From: CAVRUD01 sp963849635
GTDB taxonomy: Bacteria > Chloroflexota > Chloroflexia > Thermomicrobiales > UBA6265
Length of the DNA stretch: 64,000 bases
Assembly (NCBI GenBank): GCA_963849635.1
Contig: CAWKIA010000029.1
Span: forward strand, 1-64,000
Direction of reading: 5' to 3'
Part shown: positions 18,211 through 27,113 of the stretch, in pieces
Position numbering within the stretch: the first letter of the stretch is position 1
Layout: each line of letters begins with the position of its first letter
Notes under the pieces: generated by a model
Database searches by the model: none
Seen by the model: the letters and a program-made list of their open reading frames with translations, nothing else
Told to the model about the DNA's origin: nothing
Made by a program: the position numbers and the translations under genes

Positions 18211-19227
18211 ATGGGTGTTGTCATTGAGCCATTCGCCGCGGATCACCTTGAATCAGCCGCCGCATTGCTTGCCGCCCGTCATCGCCGCGTCCGTCAATGG
18301 GCGCCGGATTTGACGCCAGAGTTCGAAGATCAGGCGGCGGCCCTGGCGCTCATCAATGAGTTGCTCGCGGCGGACGGGACGAGCGGGGTGGTCGCTCTTC
18401 GTGGTGGAAAGGTCGCTGGGTACCTCCTTGGCGCGCCGGAGGTTGGTGCACCCACCCGACCCTTTGCCGGAATGATGCTCCCGCGCGCCGCCTCGATGTC
18501 CTATGAGGGGCACGCGGTCGAGCCGGGTGAGGAAGATGCTCTCTACCCGTGGCTGTACGGGTCACTCGCTCCGCGTTGGGTGGCGAACGGGCTGATGGGC
18601 CACTACGTGACGGTTTCCGCCGAGCCGGCGGCGATGGACCCTTGGGTCGATCTCGGCTTTGGGCGGTGCATGGCGCTCGGTGTCAGGTCGACGGCCGCGC
18701 CCGACGTTCGCCCGGCTCCGGAAATCGAGGTGCGTCGCGCCACCGTTGACGACGAGGAGGCGGTGCAGGCGCTCACGGCGGAACTGTTCCGCGCCTTCGT
18801 CGAGGCGCCGGTGTTCGTTCCCTATCCGCCCGAGGTTCGAATTGGCGGCCGAGAGCTCATTGCCGCCCACCTGGCCGATCCGGGCAGCCCATGCTGGCTT
18901 GCATGTCTGAACGGCCGTCCAGTGAGCGTCATGGTGTTTGTCGAGCCGACCTCGCCCAACTGGCACCAGCCGAAGATCGAGTCGACTCGGAACGGTGTCT
19001 ATCTCTTCCTGGCCAGCACCCTGCCGGAGGCACGTGGGACCGGCGTTGGGGCGGCGCTGTTCGCCCAAACGATGGCCTGGGCGCGTGAGGCCGGCTACGA
19101 CGACTGCACGGTCAACTACCTCACCGCCAGCCGGGCGGCCCGGTTCTGGCAAGGGGTGGGATTCCGGCCGGTGACCTACTGGATGCGACGGATTCTCGAT
19201 GACCGGATTGCCTGGGCGCGGGGGTAG
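18211..19227 (+). CDS. GNAT-family N-acetyltransferase, two-domain
   Basis: The product has 338 residues from the ATG at 18211, with GGAGG seven bases upstream. The C-terminal half has a full GNAT fold, with the acetyl-CoA loop in YLFLASTLPEARGTGVGAAL followed by AREAGYDDCTVNYLTASRAA and FWQGVGFRPV. The N-terminal half (ESAAALLAARHRRVRQWAP, VVALRGGKVAGYLLGAP) looks like a second, weaker GNAT domain lacking the Arg/Gln-x-x-Gly loop. It would transfer acetyl to an amine; the substrate is unknown. It is divergent from the LacI operon. Confidence 0.85.
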   Translation: MGVVIEPFAADHLESAAALLAARHRRVRQWAPDLTPEFEDQAAALALINELLAADGTSGVVALRGGKVAGYLLGAPEVGAPTRPFAGMMLPRAASMSYEGHAVEPGEEDALYPWLYGSLAPRWVANGLMGHYVTVSAEPAAMDPWVDLGFGRCMALGVRSTAAPDVRPAPEIEVRRATVDDEEAVQALTAELFRAFVEAPVFVPYPPEVRIGGRELIAAHLADPGSPCWLACLNGRPVSVMVFVEPTSPNWHQPKIESTRNGVYLFLASTLPEARGTGVGAALFAQTMAWAREAGYDDCTVNYLTASRAARFWQGVGFRPVTYWMRRILDDRIAWARG

Positions 19228-19330
19228 GGGGCGGGAGTTGGTGTCGAAATCGCTGGTGGGGCGGCGGAGCGGGTGAATCCAGGGATGATGGACGTTGCAA
19301 GAATTGAGGGTGGGGTTCTGGTGGTATGGG

Positions 19331-19480
19331 TGGGGCGGGGAACGCCGTCCTCGGCCCCGCCCGGGGCTAAAAGACCCCGGGCTACCTCTGGGGCGGAAGC
19401 CGGCTCAAGCCGGCTCGCGACCTCGGTCCGCCGCGTTCCGGGACGCCGATTGGAAACAGCGCATCAGTCCCGCAACCTCA
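19331..19480. repeat. About 150-bp intergenic repeat, copy 1
   Basis: It contains GCCCGGGGCT...AGACCCCGGGCTACC and AGCCGGCTCAAGCCGGCT palindromes and ends CCCGCAACCTCA. A copy at 27114-27262 matches along almost the whole length. It lies upstream of the HAD gene. Confidence 0.75.
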
Positions 19481-19564
19481 ATGGGCACCGAGTACAAGAC
19501 CCTGGACGGCACGAGCCTGGCCAGTTTCCTTGACGTGGATGAGTCCGCTGCCTACCCTGCCATC

Positions 19565-20284
19565 ATGGCAACCCATTCCACTCGATCGGGGCGTAGTGCG
19601 CGGGTCGATCTCGTCCTGTTCGATCTGGACGATACGCTGTGTGACTACGCGGGTGCGCGGGCACTCCGGTTGGGGACGGCGTTTGCGACTGCGCTAGAGT
19701 CGATGCCGGCCGGGAGCGAGCGTCCGTCGATCGACGATCTGATCGCGGCCTCGATCGCGATCCATCCCCATGCATCGGATCATTTCCCGGAGGTCTTGCG
19801 GCCGTATGGCGTCTCAGCCGAGGCGGCGAGTGCCGCCATCGCCTGGTATCGGGCGAATCGCTACCACGGATTGAAGCTCTTTGCTGAGACGGTCGAGACA
19901 TTGGCGGCCCTGCGCGCCTCCGCGCCATCCCGCCCGATTGGGTTGGTGACGAATGGTCCCGCCGAGACGCAGCGGGCGAAGATCGCGCTGTTGGAGCTGG
20001 ACGGGCTGATCGATTTTGCGGTTGTCTCGGGAGAGTTCGGGGTCGAGAAGCCGGACGAGTCGATCTTTTTCGAGGCGTTGCGCCTGGGTGGCGCCTAGGC
20101 GGGATCGACCGTCTTTATTGGGGATTCCGCCGTCCATGACGTCGCTGGGGCGAAGGGCGTTGGGATGTTCGCGGTGTGGATCAACCGGAGTGGGGCTCCC
20201 TGGACGCTTGGGGAGCCCCAGCCGGATGCGACGATTACGTCTTTGCGAGACATGCTGGATTTAGTGGATCCGAGTGCCCCGTAG
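19565..20284 (+). CDS. HAD-superfamily hydrolase (frameshifted)
   Basis: HAD motif I is VLFDLDDTLCDYAGARAL, motif II is IGLVTNGPAETQRAK, motif III is GEFGVEKPDESIFFEAL, and motif IV is FIGDSAVHDVAGAKGVGM. The last motif lies one frame over: at about 20096 a TAG interrupts and the next frame continues in register to a stop at 20284 (total about 239 residues). The cap is of the small helical type. It probably dephosphorylates a small metabolite. A start at 19565 puts motif I about 17 residues in. Upstream in-frame sequence is repeat DNA and was excluded. Confidence 0.8.
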
Positions 20285-20332
20285 ACCCGGCAATGGCCCC
20301 GGTCGCGGCGGGCGGACCGCGGACCCTGCGGG

Positions 20333-20435
20333 CCACCCCTCTCCCTCGCGAGGGAGAGGGGACGAAGAACCCGCGCGTATGCCCGGGGAAAGGCTCCCTC
20401 TCTCTCGCGCACAGGAGCGGCGGGTTGGGGCGGTG
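20333..20435. repeat. Palindromic CT-rich repeat
   Basis: It contains CCCCTCTCCCTCGCGAGGGA with its matching GAGAGGGG, and a second arm pair with GGCTCCCTCTCTC. A close relative is at 61370-61480. It lies between the convergent HAD and M24 genes and may terminate both. Confidence 0.6.
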
Positions 20436-20476
20436 ACGGGCCGTTCGGCTAGCGGGCGAGGGTCACTCTCCGACTC

Positions 20477-21772
20477 CTACAACCGCACGATCATGCTCTC
20501 CAGGTCGCGGGGGTAGAAGGTGAAGCGCTCCGAGCCGAAGGAGCGAATGACGACGGTGTCGGAGTGGCGGAAGCCTCCAAAACCGGGGGCGTAGACGCCG
20601 GGCTCGACGGTGAAGCACATGCCCTCGGCGATGACCGTGTCGTCGCCCTTGTCGATGAAGGGCGGCTCGTGGAAGTCGAGGCCGATGGCGTGGCCGGAGT
20701 GGTGGCGCTGCATGTGGGAGATGCCCAGCTCGGCGTAGAGGTTGACCACGTCGGTCTCGGCCTCGGCCAGGGTGCGGCCGGGGCGGAGGGCGTCGAAGGC
20801 GGCCTGCTGGAGCTGCATCATCAGGTCGAAGTGCTTTTCGAACTCGGGTGTCGGCTCGCCCAGGATCATGGTCCGCTCCAGCTCGGAGTTGTAGCCGCCG
20901 ACGTCGGCGCCGGCTCCCGTGACCAGGATGTCGCCCAGGCGGAGGCCGGTCGCGTTCGAGAGGCCGTGGGGGAGAGAGGTGTTTGCCCCGGCGTGGAACC
21001 CGACCATCACCGGCGAGCCCCAGACGGCGGTCAGGGGCTGGTAGTCCGGGCCGAGGGCGGCGACCATCACCTTGCTGGCCTCAGTTGAGGCCTCCTGGGA
21101 GATCTCCATCTCGGTGCGGCCCAGTTCGAGTTTTTCGTGCATCAGGCGGTGGGCCAGGTTGCCCCAGACGCAGCTCTCGCGGATGAAGAGCAGTTCGGTG
21201 TCGCTCTTGATGTAGCGGAGTTTGTCGATCAGGTCGCGGGCGCGCACGACGTTGACGCCGGCATCGACGACCTCGGTCAGGAGGGGGCCGTCGTAGCCGT
21301 TGGCGTCGATGTAGTTGAGACCGTCGCAGCCGATGGTCTTCCCGGCGGCGTTGACGCCCATCTCGGTGAGCAGGTCGGCAAGGTGCTTGAGGGGGTGCTT
21401 GGTGCCGCCGGTGGGGTATTCGGGGTAGACCTTGACCCGGTCGACGCCGGGAGACTTCTGGATGTGCTCCTGCTCAAGCTGGGGCACCAGCGCGCCGAGG
21501 CCGCCGTTGTGGCTGATGACGATCGCCATCGGCCGTTCGGTGGTGATGTGGAAAAAGCCGGAGACGTAGGCCATGCGCAGGGGGTGGAAGAGCACGAGGG
21601 CGTCGAGGCCGCGCTTCTCCATCTCGGCGCGGGCTTTCGCGACCCGGGTGTCGTACTCCGGCTGCTCGATCTTCCAGCCGATAGTAGGGGTTGCAGCGGG
21701 GGCCGCCGGGACCGACGCGCTCTTGATTGCCTTCTTCTTGTCTGATTTTCCGGCCTTGTCCGCTTTTCCCAC
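20477..21772 (-). CDS. M24-family metallopeptidase (Xaa-Pro aminopeptidase/creatinase-like)
   Basis: The product has 431 residues. A Lys/Ala-rich N-terminal tail (1-30) precedes a creatinase N-domain (VAKARAEMEKRGLDALVLF). The pita-bread catalytic domain has ILVTGAGADVGGYNSELERT, HHSGHAIGLDFHEPP, MCFTVEPGVYAPGFGG and RHSDTVVI. These supply metal ligands, except that the usual second Asp (in SD.TR) is Glu in NSELERT. That could shift metal use or mark a creatinase-like, metal-free enzyme. It probably acts on a proline- or creatine-like amide. It is a single gene, on the minus strand. Confidence 0.88.
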   Translation of the reverse strand: MGKADKAGKSDKKKAIKSASVPAAPAATPTIGWKIEQPEYDTRVAKARAEMEKRGLDALVLFHPLRMAYVSGFFHITTERPMAIVISHNGGLGALVPQLEQEHIQKSPGVDRVKVYPEYPTGGTKHPLKHLADLLTEMGVNAAGKTIGCDGLNYIDANGYDGPLLTEVVDAGVNVVRARDLIDKLRYIKSDTELLFIRESCVWGNLAHRLMHEKLELGRTEMEISQEASTEASKVMVAALGPDYQPLTAVWGSPVMVGFHAGANTSLPHGLSNATGLRLGDILVTGAGADVGGYNSELERTMILGEPTPEFEKHFDLMMQLQQAAFDALRPGRTLAEAETDVVNLYAELGISHMQRHHSGHAIGLDFHEPPFIDKGDDTVIAEGMCFTVEPGVYAPGFGGFRHSDTVVIRSFGSERFTFYPRDLESMIVRL

Positions 21773-21881
21773 GAAGTGCTCCTTGTTGATACCGGCCGTG
21801 CGCCGCCGTAAACGTGACGGAACATCCTAGCCGACGATTAACGAGTTGTAATCCCCTGCTGCCGAGAACATTGACCTTGAA

Positions 21882-22463
21882 TTAGGCGCTCGCGCCTTCC
21901 CGGAGGAGATCCTCCAGGTCGAGTTCCGGCTCGCCGCCCATGGCGACGTGACCGTTGGCGTCACGGGGCCACTCCGCGAAGGGGCGGTCCCAGCACAGCT
22001 CCAGGTCGTTGCCGTCCGGGTCTTCGATATAGATCGCCTCGTGGGTGCCGTGGTCCGCGATCTGGCGGAGGGGCCAATTGACGGCCTGGAGGCGGCGCAG
22101 GGCGTCGGCCAATCCGGCCCGGGTCGGGTAGCGGATGGCGACGTGGTGCAGGCCGGCGACGCCGTCTGGCTGGGGGCCGCCTCCCGCCGACTTCCAGGTG
22201 TTGAAGCCGATGTGGTGGTGATAGCCGCCCGCCGCGAGGAAGAGGATGTCGCCGGTGGTGCCCCAGCCGGGCACGCCGCGGGCTTCCATCACCACGTCGA
22301 AGCCGAGCACGTCGACGTAGAAGGCGCGCACGCGGTCGATATCGGCGGTGCGGAGGTGAACGTGGCCGATCGTGACGCCAGGGTCGATCGGCTTTGGTGC
22401 TGTTGCCAACGGTACGACCGGTCCCTGCGGACCGTCTGCGGCTGGCGCATTGTGCTCGCTCAC
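21882..22463 (-). CDS. VOC-family ring-cleavage/glyoxalase-like protein
   Basis: The product has 193 residues from the GTG at 22463 (GGAGG upstream). A paired beta-alpha-beta VOC fold runs IGHVHLRTADIDRVRAFYVD, YHHHIGFNTW, LHHVAIRYPTRAGLADAL, and EAIYIEDPDGNDLELCWD. The His in IGHVHL, the His in YHHHIGF and the Glu in LELCWD are the usual metal ligands, resembling the CatE catechol-2,3-dioxygenase-type half enzymes. The substrate is unknown. An upstream leader with its own hairpin terminator precedes it. Confidence 0.85.
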   Translation of the reverse strand: MSEHNAPAADGPQGPVVPLATAPKPIDPGVTIGHVHLRTADIDRVRAFYVDVLGFDVVMEARGVPGWGTTGDILFLAAGGYHHHIGFNTWKSAGGGPQPDGVAGLHHVAIRYPTRAGLADALRRLQAVNWPLRQIADHGTHEAIYIEDPDGNDLELCWDRPFAEWPRDANGHVAMGGEPELDLEDLLREGASA

Positions 22464-22579
22464 GGAGGTTCCTCCTGGATGTACTGCCCACGTGACGTCC
22501 GTCGGTGGGCGACGGCCGATTCTATCGCTATTGCCTCGGAGTCTCACTTGTGCGGTGCGCAACAGTAGGGAAAACGCGA

Positions 22580-22610
22580 ACCGGCGGGGCCTGGCTGGGG
22601 CCCCGCCGGT
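22580..22610 (-). terminator. Strong hairpin terminator upstream of the VOC gene
   Basis: There is a perfect 12-bp stem (ACCGGCGGGGCC / GGCCCCGCCGGT), a 7-base loop, and then TCGCGTTTTCC in the minus-strand reading direction. It lies 117 bp before the VOC start, so it would stop a short leader transcript and could act as an attenuator. Confidence 0.6.
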
Positions 22611-22775
22611 GTCGAGTGGAATGGGGAGGGGGGAGGAAGGAAAGTGGGGTGTTGGGAGCGCTCCGGACGGGCTGTGGGCGGCTGGCAGGGTCGGGCTCTG
22701 GTAGATGGCCGCCGGGCGGTGATGAAGAGTCCGGGAGCGTTCGGTGGCGCTGGCCACCGGGTAAGAGCGAGAAGA

Positions 22776-22805
22776 CTAGGCGCGGATGACGTGCGTGATC
22801 GACAT
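22776..22805 (-). CDS. Possible 9-residue leader peptide
   Basis: A very short frame, ATG at 22805 to TAG at 22776, encodes MSITHVIRA. AGAGGGAAG lies 6-14 bases upstream. It is followed about 165 bases later by a strong terminator hairpin and then the VOC gene. This order (leader peptide, terminator, gene) resembles attenuation. It may also be chance. Confidence 0.25.
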   Translation of the reverse strand: MSITHVIRA

Positions 22806-22967
22806 GGCGTGCTTCCCTCTTTCTCGGTGGCCGCGCCCTTCGTGGATCGCGGTGGGCTTCGTTCTCGGATCGGGGCTCGTTTCCCTGACCACGACCCTAT
22901 GATGCCCTGCCGAGTCCCCCACAACATCGGGAGAACGCCTCATTTTTTTGCGGTATCGAGCCGAGGG

Positions 22968-23022
22968 ACCCTAGTTCCACCCTAGGGTGTCTGGGGTGTT
23001 TACCCTAGGGTGGAACTAGGGT
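22968..23022. repeat. Perfect 21-bp inverted repeat with 13-base loop
   Basis: The arms are 22968-22988 and 23002-23022 and match without error. Each arm itself contains the palindrome CCCTAGGG. It lies 178 bp beyond the amidase stop. It could be a bidirectional terminator, although no T-tract follows, or a protein-binding site. Confidence 0.75.
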
Positions 23023-23199
23023 GTTATCGGAAACACCTGGGAATTGCGTGTGGCAGTCGTTTTTGACACACGCCGATGCGGCCTGAGATGTTCAGGCCAA
23101 CATTGGCTGAAGGTCCGCCGCTGGGAGGATATCCCGAAGGATTGCGGACAGCGGCTTTGGCAAACCATTCCCGTTGGATGCGGAGCAGGGAGCTACCAG

Positions 23200-24627
23200 C
23201 TACCCAGCAATCGCCGGCCGCCGCTCCCAGAAGCGCGTTGCCCCCTCGAAGGCCTGGGCGAGTTGCAGGACAGAGACGTCCGCACGGTCGCGGCCGACGA
23301 TCTGGATGCCGACGGGCAGCCCCTCCGGGGTGAAGCCGGCTGGGACGGAGATGGCGGGGCGGCGGGTGGCGGTGATCCAGTAGGCCGATTGCATCCACTC
23401 GATGTAGTGCGTCATCGGCACGCCGTCGATCTCCTGGGGGTAGCGCCATTCGACCGGAAAGGGGGGCACCTGGTTGACGGCGCAGAGGATGTATTCGTAG
23501 CGCTCCATGAAGGCATTGACTCGCGCGTATAGCTCCGACTGGAGGCTTATCGCCTGTCCGACGGCGGCGGCGTCCAGCTTGAAGCCCTCTTCGATGTTCC
23601 AGATGGCTTCAGGCTTGAGCTTGTCCCGGTGCAGGCGGAGCGTTTCGCCCTGGTTGGCCGCCTGCAGGGTCGCCCGCAGGTCGAGGAAGACCTTGTCGGC
23701 GCCGGTCAGGTCCGGCACCGCCTCCTCGACGATGCAGCCGAGGTCGGCGAAGACGTGGCGCTGGGCTTCCAGGGCGTCGCGCACCCGCCGATCAAGGGGC
23801 AGGCCGCCCAGATCCGGGCACCAAGCCACCCGTACTCCACGAAAATCTCGATCCAGGGGCCGGGTGAACCGGTCGGCCGGCAGATCCATGGCCATCTGGT
23901 CGCGCGGGTCAGCCCCGGCCTGGACGGAGAGGAGCAGGGCCACATCCCCGACCGTTCGCCCGAGGGGACCCTTGACGCCGAGAGGGATCCAGGGCGAGCC
24001 GCCGGGCCAGGTCGGGACGACGCCGGGGGAGGGGCGGAAGCCGACGACATTATTGAAATTGCCGGGATTGCGGAGTGATCCTCCCATGTCGCTGCCGTCG
24101 GCGATCGGAAGCATGCCGCTGGCCAGGGACGCGCCCGCTCCGCCGGAGCTGCCGCCAGCCGATTTAGTCGGGTCGTAAGGGTTGCGGGTCGGGCCGAAGA
24201 CCGGGTTGAAGGAGTGCGAGCCGAGGCCGAATTCAGGCACGTTGGTCTTGCCGATGATCAGGGCGCCCGCCGCGCGGATGCGTTCGACAACCAGCGAATC
24301 GCGCTGTGGCCAGGAGTCGGCATACAGCGGTGAACCCTGGGTGGTTGGGAAGCCGACCGCGTCGTCGAGGTCCTTGATCGCGATCGGCAGCCCGTGCAGC
24401 GGCCCGATCGGCTCGCCTGCCGCTTGCTTCCGATCCGCCTCGGCGGCCAGCGCCATTGCCTTGTCGGCAGGCAGGCGGGAGACGATCGCGTTGACCGTCG
24501 GGTTGACCTTGTCGATCTGGGCCAGAAAGGCGGCCATCACCTCCTGGGCCGAGAGTTCCTTCTTGCGGATCCGGTCGGCGGTCTCGGTCGCGCGGGCGAA
24601 GCAGATGGAGGAGGTGTCGCTGGCCAC
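23200..24627 (-). CDS. Amidase (amidase-signature family)
   Basis: The product has 475 residues from the GTG at 24627 (AGGAG upstream). The Ser-cisSer-Lys triad is clear: Lys in PIAIKDLDDAVGFPTTQGSP, then the signature SAGGSSGGAGASLASGM and GSDMGGSLRNPGNFNNVVG, with FGPTRNPYDPTKS before it. The C-terminal RPAISVPAGFTPEGLPVGIQ is typical. It hydrolyses a carboxylic amide to acid and ammonia in the cytosol. It could be a general amidase rather than GatA, since no gatB/C genes are near. The GNAT gene lies 41 bp upstream on the same strand. Confidence 0.9.
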   Translation of the reverse strand: MASDTSSICFARATETADRIRKKELSAQEVMAAFLAQIDKVNPTVNAIVSRLPADKAMALAAEADRKQAAGEPIGPLHGLPIAIKDLDDAVGFPTTQGSPLYADSWPQRDSLVVERIRAAGALIIGKTNVPEFGLGSHSFNPVFGPTRNPYDPTKSAGGSSGGAGASLASGMLPIADGSDMGGSLRNPGNFNNVVGFRPSPGVVPTWPGGSPWIPLGVKGPLGRTVGDVALLLSVQAGADPRDQMAMDLPADRFTRPLDRDFRGVRVAWCPDLGGLPLDRRVRDALEAQRHVFADLGCIVEEAVPDLTGADKVFLDLRATLQAANQGETLRLHRDKLKPEAIWNIEEGFKLDAAAVGQAISLQSELYARVNAFMERYEYILCAVNQVPPFPVEWRYPQEIDGVPMTHYIEWMQSAYWITATRRPAISVPAGFTPEGLPVGIQIVGRDRADVSVLQLAQAFEGATRFWERRPAIAG

Positions 24628-24667
24628 GGGTTCTCCTGTTCGGCGTTCGGCGGTGGACGTCTGCCGA

Positions 24668-25201
24668 TTATCCCGGATTGGCGTCCTGGTTCGGGCGCTC
24701 GATCGAAAAGAAGTCGGTCTCAGTCCCGTCTTCTTCGTCGGGGCGGCGACCGTCATAGGTCATGCCGGCCTTGAAGAGGACGCGCTTCGACGGCTCGTTC
24801 ACGGGGTAGGTCGTGGCCTCGATCCGGTCGAGTTTAGCCTGCTCGAACCCGAACGCGATCAGGCCACGCGCCACCTCTGTCGCATAGCCTTTGCCCCAAT
24901 GAGCCTTGGGAAAGGCGTAGATGAGCTCGGTAATCCCGGGGCGGTCGATGGGGCGGACCAGGCCGGCAAAGCCGATCATCCGGTCCTCGCCACGGAGCGT
25001 GATGGCGAAGGTGCCATAGCCGTGGTCTTCGTAGTTCGCCATGGATACCTCGATCCACTTTTCCGTCAGCTCACGAGATAACCCCTTGCCGTCGTCCATG
25101 TACCGGTAGACGTCGGGGTCGCTGCCCAGGGCATAGAACGCGTCCAGGTCATCCGGGCGCAGGTAACGCAGCGCCAGCCGCTCGGTTTCGATCACGATCA
25201 C
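24668..25201 (-). CDS. GNAT-family acetyltransferase (RimJ/RimL type)
   Basis: The product has 177 residues and starts MIVIETERLALRYLRPDDLD, the classic RimJ/L opening. Next come GYGTFAITLRGEDRMIGFAG, ELIYAFPKAHWGKGYATEVA (acetyl-CoA loop WGKGYA), and IEATTYPVNEPSKRVLFKAG. Relatives acetylate N-terminal residues of ribosomal proteins or aminoglycosides. The specific target is unknown. It lies just upstream of the amidase on the same strand. Confidence 0.88.
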   Translation of the reverse strand: MIVIETERLALRYLRPDDLDAFYALGSDPDVYRYMDDGKGLSRELTEKWIEVSMANYEDHGYGTFAITLRGEDRMIGFAGLVRPIDRPGITELIYAFPKAHWGKGYATEVARGLIAFGFEQAKLDRIEATTYPVNEPSKRVLFKAGMTYDGRRPDEEDGTETDFFSIERPNQDANPG

Positions 25202-25269
25202 AACTCAACTCCAGTGCGCACGAGGGGATACGACGATCCTCACCATCGTACGCGCTGGAGCGGGAGCTG

Positions 25270-26409
25270 TTAGGCCGCGGCCGTTCGCATCGCCGCTCGC
25301 ATCGCATACACCTCGGCCGGGAAGGGAGCGAACGCGGCCCGGGCATTGGCCTCCTCGTAGCCCGGCGCGGCGGATTCGTTCCGGCGCCGCTCGTACTCGG
25401 CCAGCGCCGGTTCGAGCGACATCTGTCCGGAGAAGCCGGTCTCGATCGCCTCAGCGAGTAGGGCGGCGCTGTGGAAGGCGTCGCTGATGCCGTTGGCGGG
25501 GATCGGGTCCTTGTGGTGGCCAGCGTCGCCGACCAATGCCCAGCCCGGCCCGTGCGATTGGCGGAAGTAGCCGGGCAGATCGCCGGTGCCGAACCAGCGC
25601 TCGGCTCGTTCGCCGGCCGCGACTCGGGCCGCCAGCGACGGTGTCTTGTGTAAGGTCTCCGTGAACGCGCTCTCGATATCGGCGCGGAATCTGGGGAACT
25701 CGGCGATGGGGACGGCGACGGCGACACCGGTCAACCCCTCGTTGGTGGGGAACGCGACGACGAAGCGGTCGTCGAGGAAAGTGATCTCGACGTCTTCGAC
25801 CGGAACACCGGCGAAGTAGCTGTAGTAGCAGCACGTCGCGGCGGGACGCTCGTCGTAGGTGGTGGCGCCGACGGACCGGGCGACGCGCGAGTAGATCCCG
25901 TCGGCACCGACGACGATGTGCGCCCGCTCGACGATCTCCACACCGCCGGCCGTTCGTCCGCGCACCCCGGCAACCCGGCCGTCTTCCCAGATGAGGTCGT
26001 GGACCGCGCATCCCTGGAGCATCGAGGCGCCGGCCTCGGCGGCGGCATCGACGAGGATGGAATCGAGGACGTAGCGGCGGGGGGCGTAATGGGCGGGAAA
26101 GTCCAGGCCGGTCTCGGGCGGCATCGGCATCGAAAAATCGCCCAGGTCGACGTTCTTGGCGAAGATCGGCGGACAGCCGGAGGCCGCCACTCGGGGCAGG
26201 AGTCCCCAGCGCGTCAGGTACTCGATTCCGGTCCGTTGGATAAAGTGGCAGCGCATCGAGTCGCTGGGAAAGTGCGCCCGGTCGATCAGGAGGACGCGAA
26301 AGCCTGCCCGGGCGAGGAGCATGGCTGTCGGAGAGCCGGCGCAACGCGCGCCAACGACGATCACGTCCCAGGTTGGCCGACGAGGGTGGATGGGAGAGGC
26401 GAGTGCCAT
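25270..26409 (-). CDS. FAD-dependent oxidoreductase (geranylgeranyl-reductase-like)
   Basis: The product has 379 residues. The N-terminal dinucleotide fold is WDVIVVGARCAGSPTAMLLA, a GARCAG variant of GxGxxG. Next are LLIDRAHFPSDSMRCHFIQR, AHIVVGADGIYSRVARSVG (the DG motif) and WALVGDAGHHKDPIPANGIS (the GD motif). These are hallmarks of class-A flavoprotein monooxygenases and geranylgeranyl reductases. It would reduce or hydroxylate a lipid or aromatic substrate. Single gene; its start is divergent from the VOC gene at 26634. Confidence 0.88.
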   Translation of the reverse strand: MALASPIHPRRPTWDVIVVGARCAGSPTAMLLARAGFRVLLIDRAHFPSDSMRCHFIQRTGIEYLTRWGLLPRVAASGCPPIFAKNVDLGDFSMPMPPETGLDFPAHYAPRRYVLDSILVDAAAEAGASMLQGCAVHDLIWEDGRVAGVRGRTAGGVEIVERAHIVVGADGIYSRVARSVGATTYDERPAATCCYYSYFAGVPVEDVEITFLDDRFVVAFPTNEGLTGVAVAVPIAEFPRFRADIESAFTETLHKTPSLAARVAAGERAERWFGTGDLPGYFRQSHGPGWALVGDAGHHKDPIPANGISDAFHSAALLAEAIETGFSGQMSLEPALAEYERRRNESAAPGYEEANARAAFAPFPAEVYAMRAAMRTAAA

Positions 26410-26633
26410 GGGGAAACCTTCTCCTACGACGATCCGGACAGCGGACTGTGCCGGTCCGCTCCTGGACCGGCCTGACGATACCTATCCTGGCAATCGCCAT
26501 CCGCGGTCGCATCGGCAAGTCTGCTTATTCCCTCGGCACAGGTTCCGCGCCTCGTCACCTGGCGGTATAGTGCGACCCCGCTTGTCGGCCTTTTCAGCGG
26601 GCAGCACGAGACGCAGATATGGAGGAGGGATCC

Positions 26634-27053
26634 GTGGGGAAGATGATCACCGACATCGGGCATACGGCATTTGCCGTCAACAATATGGACGCGGCACTTG
26701 CGTTCTATGCCAAGCTGGGGATCACGGAGTCATTCCGGCTCAACCACGCCGATGGCTCCCTGATGCTGATTTACATGCACATCAGCGGAGACCGTTTCCT
26801 CGAACTCTTCCCCAACGGCCCGGAGCCAGAGAGCGGCCGGACGCACAGTTACAGGCACATCTGCCTGCTGACTGCCGACATTGCCGCCGCGATTGAGACC
26901 TTGCGGGCGGACGGCGTCACGATCGACCGCGAGATCAAAGAGGGCCTGGATGGCAACCTCCAGGCCTGGTTCAAGGACCCTGACGGCAACTCGATCGAAC
27001 TGATGCAGCTCGTCGAGTCTTCGCCGCAGCGGCAGACGGCGCTGCGGGGGTAG
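26634..27053 (+). CDS. VOC-family protein (glyoxalase/bleomycin-resistance-like)
   Basis: The product has 139 residues from the GTG at 26634, directly after GGAGGAGGG. Two beta-alpha-beta-beta-beta units run TDIGHTAFAVNNMDAALAFY, LMLIYMHISGDRFLELF, YRHICLLTADIAAAIETL, and LQAWFKDPDGNSIELMQ. Likely metal ligands are the His in DIGHTAF, the Glu in FLELF, the His in YRHICL and the Glu in IELMQ. It binds or isomerises a small molecule. An upstream ATG at 26619 would overlap the ribosome site. Confidence 0.85.
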   Translation: MGKMITDIGHTAFAVNNMDAALAFYAKLGITESFRLNHADGSLMLIYMHISGDRFLELFPNGPEPESGRTHSYRHICLLTADIAAAIETLRADGVTIDREIKEGLDGNLQAWFKDPDGNSIELMQLVESSPQRQTALRG

Positions 27054-27113
27054 CGCTCCGAACTTCGACAATATGGGGTAGCGGGATTGACCGGTGGGTT
27101 TTGGTGCCGAAGG

